Below are positions 8,575 through 14,392 of a stretch of 14,392 bases of DNA, piece by piece (the stretch's first letter is position 1; every line of letters begins with the position of its first letter). This stretch comes from Asparagopsis taxiformis. Its lineage: Eukaryota > Rhodophyta > Florideophyceae > Bonnemaisoniales > Bonnemaisoniaceae. The translations under genes and the position numbers were made by a program. The stretch is from NCBI GenBank assembly GCA_030407315.1, contig JALQPE010002130.1:1-14392 (forward strand), written 5' to 3'. The notes beneath the pieces are model-generated. The model ran no database searches, was not told the origin of the DNA, and was given only the letters and a program-made list of their open reading frames with translations.

Positions 8575-10002
8575 CTAATTCCATGCTCTAAACGCTGTCC
8601 CATAATGAACGTAGAGCTCCTGCCCCGGACGGATATCGCGGATTGCACGTACTACAATGATCTTCGGATTTTCTAGGTCCTTCGCCTTGAGCTTCTTCCC
8701 CGTCGAACCGCTGCTGTAGTTCTCGACAAACTCGACGTTGGCCATCCGCCTGGTGTCTTCCGCCGGAGTGTCCTCACCTCGCAAATACCGCGGGTCGTTG
8801 ATGAACTGCGCCGAACAGAACGGAGCCGGAACAATCCAAATTGGATGCTCGATGTTTTCGTCGTCCTCCGCTGTTGCATACAGCTTGATGGCATACATCA
8901 AGAATGTTTCCTTCGTTATCGCCATGTGACCCTCTCCGTACGCGAACCTCATCGACTCCTTGCTCATATCAGAGTACACAACAGTTCCGTAGTATGCACA
9001 TACTTCGTCGCCAACATTAAATGTCTGTTCAGCGAAGAGCCCTCTTCCTGCATTTGGATGCTTAATCAGCGATGGTCGAACGCTCAATTTTTTCGCAACA
9101 CAATCGTGTGCCCGCATCACGCGAGGGTTTTCAGTTTGCAACCAGCGGCGCAGGGAAGGTGGCCAATAATGTACCGGTTTTTCCATGTGCTCGTGCGACG
9201 CAATCGACTCTGGGCACAGCTGCCAGAGGTACTGCCGAATATATTTCGGGAACCTCTGGTACAGGGGAAGGCCAGGTGGGGGTTCGATGATCCTGCGTTC
9301 CCTCTGCGTACGCATCGTGACAGAGGGGGACGCCAAGAACTTCTCAGCACTCTGTTTCGCTTCTGTCGTGACCCTCATGTCAGTGTTGTTTGAAAGAATT
9401 ACACGTGACATGACTGCACACAGCTTTGGAAGCGATCGTGCCACACACAATTTGTCCATGTCACTGCCGACGAAAACACGGTGCTCAGGCAAGCTCATAG
9501 CTGCTTTTCCCGTTGCGAAAGTGCCAGAGAATGGATCGACAACAATATCACCAGGCTGTGAATGCTGGCTGATCAACTCCATCATGAGAGCGACGCTCTT
9601 CTGCTCTGCACGAACTCTGACCGTAGCACCGGTTGTGCTCCTTGTTCGCCACACCATCTCATTCGAATCGATGGCGGGCATATTGATGGTGACGTTGCAC
9701 CACGCCGGGTACGTGCCGTCCATGTATCCGTGGTTCCTATAGGCCACCATCTCGCTTCCAGTCTTGAACGGAACACCTCGCTTCCAGAAGTGGATAGCGA
9801 CCTCTGCCATGTTCATGCGTTGGTACCTCTTCCGCCCCGGCATTTGATAGAGGTGCCCAGGTAGTCGGACAAACAACAGAGGTACCTCGTCAACGAAGAA
9901 AACTGAATTCCGAACGACGTCCTCCTCCTCCTCGTCCTCCTCCTCCTCCTCATCCGCACTTTCTTCGCCACTGTGCTGCGATGCTTCGGAGTCCGAATTC
10001 AT
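8575..10002 (-). CDS. DNA methyltransferase C-terminal half fused to SET domain
   Basis: This is an intact 475-codon frame, ATG at 10002 to TAG at 8575-8577. Residues 10-28 are almost entirely acidic. Residues 134-140 (QKSVALM) match motif X of beta-class N6-adenine/N4-cytosine DNA methyltransferases. Residues 156-167 (DPFSGTFATGKA) match motif I, the AdoMet-binding FxGxG-type loop, although the second glycine of the usual pattern is replaced (SGTFA). Residues 179-183 (GSDMD) match motif II. After a linker with PPPGLPLYQRFPKYIRQYLW, residues 309-470 form a SET domain: AGRGLF (318-323), YYG (337-339), FINDPRY (400-406) with ANVEF (421-425) in place of the usual NHxxxPN region, and GQELYVHYG (460-468). 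SET domains transfer methyl from AdoMet to protein lysines. The ATG is probably internal: upstream sequence in other frames carries the rest of the methyltransferase. No post-SET cysteines are present, as the protein ends seven residues after the last motif. Confidence 0.8.
   Translation of the reverse strand: MNSDSEASQHSGEESADEEEEEDEEEEDVVRNSVFFVDEVPLLFVRLPGHLYQMPGRKRYQRMNMAEVAIHFWKRGVPFKTGSEMVAYRNHGYMDGTYPAWCNVTINMPAIDSNEMVWRTRSTTGATVRVRAEQKSVALMMELISQHSQPGDIVVDPFSGTFATGKAAMSLPEHRVFVGSDMDKLCVARSLPKLCAVMSRVILSNNTDMRVTTEAKQSAEKFLASPSVTMRTQRERRIIEPPPGLPLYQRFPKYIRQYLWQLCPESIASHEHMEKPVHYWPPSLRRWLQTENPRVMRAHDCVAKKLSVRPSLIKHPNAGRGLFAEQTFNVGDEVCAYYGTVVYSDMSKESMRFAYGEGHMAITKETFLMYAIKLYATAEDDENIEHPIWIVPAPFCSAQFINDPRYLRGEDTPAEDTRRMANVEFVENYSSGSTGKKLKAKDLENPKIIVVRAIRDIRPGQELYVHYGTAFRAWN
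9921..9953. repeat. CTC/GTC microsatellite encoding an acidic run
   Basis: Eleven trinucleotides, nearly all CTC, on the plus strand specify Glu/Asp on the minus strand within the methyltransferase-SET gene. The acidic insert falls between motifs V and X, where the target-recognition region of beta-class enzymes lies. Confidence 0.8.
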
Positions 10003-10861
10003 GGACGTACCTCTTCTTCATCCGACCCGTCATCACTGGCAGCAGCATCGGTGGGCCTTCTGACTGCGGTCCTTTGTACGTTTCCAAGTAATGGAACCAT
10101 TCGTAGAACTGCAAAACGGAGCAGAACACGATGCCGTGGCCACCGGGCGCAACAGCTCGTCAAACACTTCGATGCTAGCCTGCATATCTTCTGCAGTTAG
10201 CCTGTCGTACGAAGAGTTGGAATCGTTCCTCTTACGACGAACATTGTAGGGCGGATATGTCAGAATGAGCTGAACGTTGCCCGTGATGGGCACGTGTTCT
10301 CGGCTCTCGTCGGCACTGACCAAATCTTCGAAAGGGACGTCATACCCCGGCAATACTGACTCATTTTCGAAAGAAAAGTCCTTTGCGAGAGCCTGCCCTT
10401 TCACTTTCCTGCTCTTCTGTCGCATGGGGTGACGGTGACGGGGGAGACGGCCCTTGGGCAGTAAGACTGGTCCTCCCAGGTCCAAGTTGAAGCCTGGTTG
10501 TGTGTCTTGTCGACGGAACCAAACCTCTCCCTCCTGTGTTGCGACGAGTGGGAGTGTCATCAACCGGCTTGGGGACCTTTTCTGCGTCCGCGGCTTGTGG
10601 TGCCGGGCGGAGGACAGCCATAACGTCTTCTCGAGGGTGTCAAAGTACGCTGGCAGCTTGTCCGGATTTCCGCTTGACAAGTATATTTCCAGCGCCCCCC
10701 AGCGGTCGGACTCCGGCCAGGTGTACAGGTCCGGGTTGACGATAAGAAAACTGCAACCGGTCGAAGAACTTCCTCACAAGGTCCCTAATACACTGTGCTG
10801 CGCACTGGTTCTTGTCTCTTGTTGATGTGGGCACCTCAGAATGGCTTGTGGTTTCCAGCTG
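10003..10861 (-). pseudogene. N-terminal half of the same methyltransferase, frameshifted
   Basis: Reading leftward, a coherent segment starts near 10858 (TSTRDKNQCAAQCIRDLVRK, ending in FFDRLQF at about 10748). It continues in another frame as LIVNPDLYTWPESDRWGALE, reaches QLILTYPPYNVRRKRN (motif IV, at about 10260), and then LLRP at about 10146. One base appears missing there; the next frame gives GGHGIVFCSVLQFYEWFHYL, a typical motif V. Motifs IV-V here and X-I-II in the downstream frame are the beta-class order. The last 50 bp encode a second acidic run (ASDDGSDEEE) before joining the acidic stretch of the downstream frame. Three or four small frame changes separate the parts. Motif IV has Tyr (codon 10257-10255) where Asp, Asn or Ser is normal. 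The true start is not visible: a copia element begins about 90 bp upstream, and TACTCAC followed by CAG at about 10859 could be an intron end. Confidence 0.7.
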
Positions 10862-10953
10862 GATTCCAAGTGTGAGTACTATTGGAATTTGATACAATAT
10901 GGATTATTGATTACTTGCATTGTTGTGCTTGTAGCGAAGGATCTAGTGGACTA

Positions 10954-11230
10954 TGTGAAATCTAACCCCGTAGACTTTGTTCAGGGCAATGAGCTGGTGA
11001 TTTTACCATTTTGGTCGAATCGGGATTGACACGTGGATACCGATCCGGATTCGGGCCATCTAGGGTTACGCCGCCGTGTATGCGGCGCGCTGCAGGTTGG
11101 AACTCTGAAAATCGGAATTGTAAATTCCAGTAGTATAAGTAGTGGTGTTGCGAGGCGATCCGATAGTAAACCAAGTCAAGCGACATCTTTCCTTCTCTTC
11201 TCAACCTCTCCAACTGTCTCAACCTTCACA
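10954..11230 (+). repeat. putative 5' LTR, 277 bp
   Basis: The sequence starts TGTGAA (10954-10959) and ends TTCACA (11225-11230), a 6-bp terminal inverted repeat with the TG...CA ends of LTRs. It ends exactly before the primer-binding site and contains a TATA-like box. The left boundary is inferred from the end symmetry; the second LTR is not in the window to confirm it. Confidence 0.6.
11134..11141 (+). promoter_or_regulatory. TATA-like box in the LTR
   Basis: TATAAGTA lies 97 bp before the LTR end. Transcription from about 25-35 bp downstream would give a short R-U5 segment, as expected for a small copia LTR. Confidence 0.45.
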
Positions 11231-11243
11231 GTTATGGGCCCAG
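11231..11243 (+). other. primer-binding site for initiator-Met tRNA half-molecule
   Basis: GTTATGGGCCCAG begins at the base after the LTR's terminal CA. TTATGGGCCCAG is essentially complementary to the anticodon stem-loop of eukaryotic initiator-Met tRNA (CUGGGCCCAUAA). Drosophila copia is known to prime from an internally cleaved initiator-Met tRNA half rather than from the tRNA 3' end, and this site fits that mode. Confidence 0.7.
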
Positions 11244-12028
11244 AGGATCAACTATAGCAGATTCAATCGCTTCCTGCTTCGGTCTCAGTTCTCAGTTTTT
11301 TGTTGCTCGTGTTGCTCTGTCTCAGTGTCCGGTCTCTGTTTGTCTCAGTTTTGTCTCAGTCTGTCTCTGTTGTCCGTGATTGTCCCTATCGATCGTGTTG
11401 ATCTTGTCTCTGTGTCACCACCTCGGCTCGTCTCCGCACGAATTCAGTTCCGCCGTCTTCGTGTGGCCCGCCCGTGTGTGTTTGTCGTCTCCGGTGCAAG
11501 TAACTTCGGTTCTTCACCGGTCCGCCAGTGACTTTGTTGACCTTGTGATTGACTGTCCAGTATCCCAGAGCAGACTGAGTGAGTGTCCGAGTGTTCCTGA
11601 CCCTTCCGTGTTCTCGTAGAGTTCACGTGCCGAGCACCCTTCCTGCAAGAGTCTAGCTTGGATTTACTGGTGAAAGCTTATGCTCAGTGAGTAACCTCCT
11701 TGGGACGACTCGTAAGGATTATATGCGCTTGTGTCTGTGTGCGCACGACCAAGTGAGGCAGCTGTAGTCGCATCTCGCCGGGAGAGTGCGTTCCCGGGGT
11801 CACAGAGTCCGACTCTGAGGGGGTGTCCTTATTTCCCGATACCAGAACCAACCCAACTCTCTGCTTCTATTGGTGTCGAGACATCTCCACCACCACATCA
11901 CCATCCCAAAATTTTGAACGTCGAGACTATCTCCGTTCGAGTCGATTCACTGCTTCTACAATCGAATTGTTTGCCTCCGCTCACGTGCTTTTCGTTTCAT
12001 CTGCACCCTGCTCCTCTACTTTGGCACA
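11244..12028 (+). other. copia 5' leader, no gene
   Basis: This 785-bp untranslated stretch lies between the primer-binding site and gag. Positions 11275-11420 are pyrimidine-rich with repeated TGTCTCAGT-like words, giving spurious Ser/Leu/Val-rich open frames. It presumably holds the packaging signal. No splice site or structured RNA can be supported by eye. Confidence 0.55.
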
Positions 12029-14392
12029 ATGTCCGACACCGACAATGACGTTGGAACCTCTGGCTCCATCAAACTTCCCCGCTTTCACCGTCGTCGTGAT
12101 GAGGACTATGGCTTGTGGCGTCTTCGCCTCCGTGCTGCATGTCGTGTCAAGGGTGTGTCTGGTCTGTTGTTGACCCCAATGCTGCCTCTTCTGCAAGCTC
12201 CGATTCCACTGCCGACTCCATCATCGACGCTTCCAAACGTCTCTCGAAGCGCGAAAAGGCCTCTGGAATCATCATTACCGCCCTCGGCGACTCTCCTCTT
12301 CGCGTTGTCATTGATGCCGACGATGATCCAGCTCGCATGCTTCAGCTTTTGGATGCCCGGTATGCTTCCAGTCGCACTGTCTCTCGCATCGCAGTGCAAA
12401 ACAGCTGTTTCGTATGAGGTACTCTGGCCAAGACATGGCCGCGTATGTTGACCAGTACACATCTCTGTTTGCTCAACTGGAACGCATGGGTAAGGGCGCT
12501 GGCATTCCGGAGGCTCACAAGGCACCGATGCTGCTTGCGTCTATCGATCCTTCGAGTGAATTGGAAGTCACTGCTGCCGCATTGCGCACTAAGGACGTCG
12601 AAGAGCTCACCTGGGACTATGTTGCTACCACCCTCATCGATGAGTACAACGCAAAAAATCTCAATATGGCTGAGTCCAAACGTCGCCGCCGAAAGAAGAG
12701 AGCTGGCATTGCTAAATCAAACAGCAAGCTCATCTTTCTCATCTCTCCGACTCCGACTCTGACGTTCCATCCGATCTCCGGGTGCCGCCAAAGCATTTGC
12801 TGCTGCTCTCAACGTCTCCAAAGCATCCTCATCAAAGCGCAATGCCGTTCGCTGCGACTTCTGTGAGCGTCCTGGACACACACAAGACCGCTGCTACATC
12901 AACCCCCACAATCCAAACAACCATCTTTCTCCTGATATCATGAAGAAAATCATTACATCTTCATCAGACACAAAACATGACACCTCTCTTGTCAGTGTTG
13001 AGAAGAAGGTGAACAAATCCGGGAAGGTTGAAATTGCTGCAGTCAGTGTGGAACGAACAACAGTGAAGCCGCCATGCGACAATCGGTGCTATGCAGACTC
13101 CGGAGCAACCACCCATGTGTGCCACTCATTGTCTGTATTCGTCCCTGGCTCCATCACATCATGTGAGCCTCGCACAATCAAGCTCGCGGACAACTCCTCC
13201 GTCACTGCTACACAGTCTGGAGATGTTCTGATACCGTTCGAGCATGTCAACTTGCGTCTCTCTGATGTACTATTGGTGCCGGGTCTCGGATACAATCTTG
13301 TGTCAGTTGGTCAAATGTGTGACAAAGGAGTCAATTCATCTTTCGACTCTGGTCATGTGCATCTCTCTCGAGCATCGGATGGAATTGGAAATCGGGAGTG
13401 GTCACCGTGACAGACAGTCCGGGTTGTACGTTTTGCCACAACCGGAGGAGGCTGCACCCATTTCTGGAACTGCCCTTGTCTTGTCTACTGCTTCCGAAAC
13501 GGAGTTATGGCACAGGAGACTCGCACATGTCAACTTCCGAGACCTGTCTGATGTGCACAAACACACGACTGATGTTCCACAATTGCAGCCTTCCAGCGAT
13601 GTATGTCGGGCGTGCCGTCTTGGCAAAGCACACAAACTTCCGTTCACCAGCCACTTTGCTACCAGCTCCAGCGTCGGGGACATCCTCCACTCGGACATCA
13701 TTGGTCCTCTTCCGCTATCGTTCCCCGATGGTCACCGCTATGCAGCCTCGTTTCTGGATGATCATTCACGGTTTCTGTTCTTCGGAATGATGCAGTGCAA
13801 AAGCGATATAGCCGATGTGTACACGGGAGTTTGCAACCAACTGGGAAATGCAGGTTTCACGTGGGTCGTGTGCATTCGGATTGTGCAAAGGAGTATGTGA
13901 GTTTGCAAGATGCCTTCCGGGGGAGGGAGTGGAAAAGACATTCTCTCCACCATACACTCCTGAGCACAATGGAATTGCCGAGCGTGTCAATCGCACCGTT
14001 ATTGAGGCGTCCAGGTCTCTGCTCATCCAGGCTTATCTTCCGAGTTCATTGTGGCCGTTTGCTCTGAAACACGTTGTGTACGTCCGCAACCGCACCCGCA
14101 CTCCCACCGACACTGCCACTCTGCCATTAGTCGACTGCATTCGAGGTTGTTCATGGTACAAAACCATCACTGAAGGATATCAAAGTGTTTGGATGCTCGG
14201 CATACGTGCTACGTCTTTCACGAGGATCGAAGTTTGAGCCTCGAGCGGTGGAAGGGGTCCTTCTGGGTGTCTGCCCACGGGATCTACAGAGTGTTGGTGA
14301 TTCAGGACTCGTCTGCAAACATTATTGAGTCTCGCCATGTCACCTTTGACGAGAATCGCTCCTGGAGCACCTGACCTTGAGCACTGCATGTC
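12029..14392 (+). pseudogene. copia gag-pol (gag, CCHC, protease, integrase), frameshifted and partial
   Basis: Gag starts at ATG 12029 (MSDTDNDVGTSGSIKLPRFH; DYGLWRLRLRAACRVKG). It shifts frame near 12150 to VWSVVDPNAASSAS and LLDARYASSRTVSR (about 12349), and again at about 12414 to RYSGQDMAAYVDQYTSLFAQ, all typical of copia gag. A CCHC zinc knuckle CDFCERPGHTQDRC starts at 12853. The aspartic protease motif ADSGATTHV has its Asp at 13096-13098. The pre-integrase zinc region has HRRLAH (about 13511) and CRACRLGK (13604). The integrase core shows the three acidic residues in three different frames: Asp 13694 (HSDIIGP), Asp 13879 (HSDCAKEY) and Glu 13980 (NGIAERVNR). Their spacing (about 61 and 33 residues) fits a DDE integrase. 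Downstream, KVFGCSAYVL and SRHVTFDENRSW appear in different frames. Reverse transcriptase is not reached. At least six frame changes make this copy non-functional unless they are sequencing errors. Confidence 0.85.

Larger units (their letters stand above)
10954..14392 (+). mobile_element. Ty1/copia LTR retrotransposon, 5' part, cut by window edge
   Basis: The element is defined by a putative 5' LTR (10954-11230), a primer-binding site (11231-11243), a leader, and gag-CCHC-protease-integrase in the copia order, with integrase before reverse transcriptase. Reverse transcriptase, RNase H and the 3' LTR lie beyond the window. The five bases before the LTR are GACTA; a matching target duplication would be expected after the 3' LTR. 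Multiple frameshifts make this copy defective as assembled. The insertion point lies just upstream of the visible N-terminus of the methyltransferase-SET gene, in opposite orientation. Confidence 0.85.

Noticed and set aside
8308..8676. 122-codon plus-strand open frame from ATG 8308
   Set aside because: It overlaps the 3' end and polyadenylation signal of the minus-strand gene and has no recognisable domain.
9185..9742. 185-codon plus-strand open frame
   Set aside because: It lies wholly inside the methyltransferase-SET gene on the other strand, whose motifs are clear; this is its shadow.
10841..11029. 62-codon plus-strand frame ending before the copia element
   Set aside because: It crosses the inferred LTR start and overlaps the opposite-strand gene; no family features.
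11142..11619. Ser/Leu/Val-rich open frames after the LTR
   Set aside because: They arise from pyrimidine-rich TGTCTC repeats in the copia leader; gag starts later at 12029.

Overview
The window is eukaryotic nuclear DNA dominated by transposable elements. The evidence is a Ty1/copia LTR retrotransposon, a transposase of the Plavaka/CACTA-like (CMC) kind, a SET-domain protein, AATAAA polyadenylation signals, and no bacterial-style operons or ribosome-binding sites. The genes are long and show few or no convincing introns. An intron-poor, retrotransposon-rich genome of intermediate GC fits a florideophyte red alga such as a Chondrus-like species, but this is an inference of low to moderate confidence.

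Layout. Positions 1-1900 are non-coding and repetitive: a 43-bp tandem array (104-274), a 24-bp array (401-about 490), and a family of roughly 225-bp repeats with short variants (about 860-1890). A perfect 38-bp palindrome lies at 1905-1942. From 2539 to 7914 there is a convergent gene pair. On the plus strand is a Plavaka-like transposase with an N-terminal C2HC zinc finger (2539-about 5571). On the minus strand is an unrecognised protein with a basic N-terminus and a coiled coil (7914-5649). Their 3' ends are less than 100 bp apart, which suggests one two-gene DNA transposon. A hairpin-rich block (8164-8247) sits in the next intergenic region. From about 10861 down to 8575 on the minus strand is a gene joining a beta-class DNA amino-methyltransferase (N6-adenine or N4-cytosine type) to a C-terminal SET domain; it ends with a good AATAAA signal. 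At 10954 a copia element begins on the plus strand: a putative 277-bp 5' LTR, a primer-binding site matching the anticodon half of initiator-Met tRNA, a long leader, then gag, CCHC knuckle, protease and integrase, running off the right edge before reverse transcriptase.

Every recognisable gene is broken by several small frameshifts, yet conserved motifs continue in the next frame. Either these are decaying repeat copies or the assembly contains uncorrected indels; the sequence alone cannot decide.

The most interesting content is the methyltransferase-SET fusion, which would join DNA-base methylation and histone-lysine methylation activities in one polypeptide. It lies next to a transposase/partner gene pair, so it could be a host chromatin gene or transposon cargo. 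Its catalytic methyltransferase motif reads YPPY instead of DPPY in this copy.
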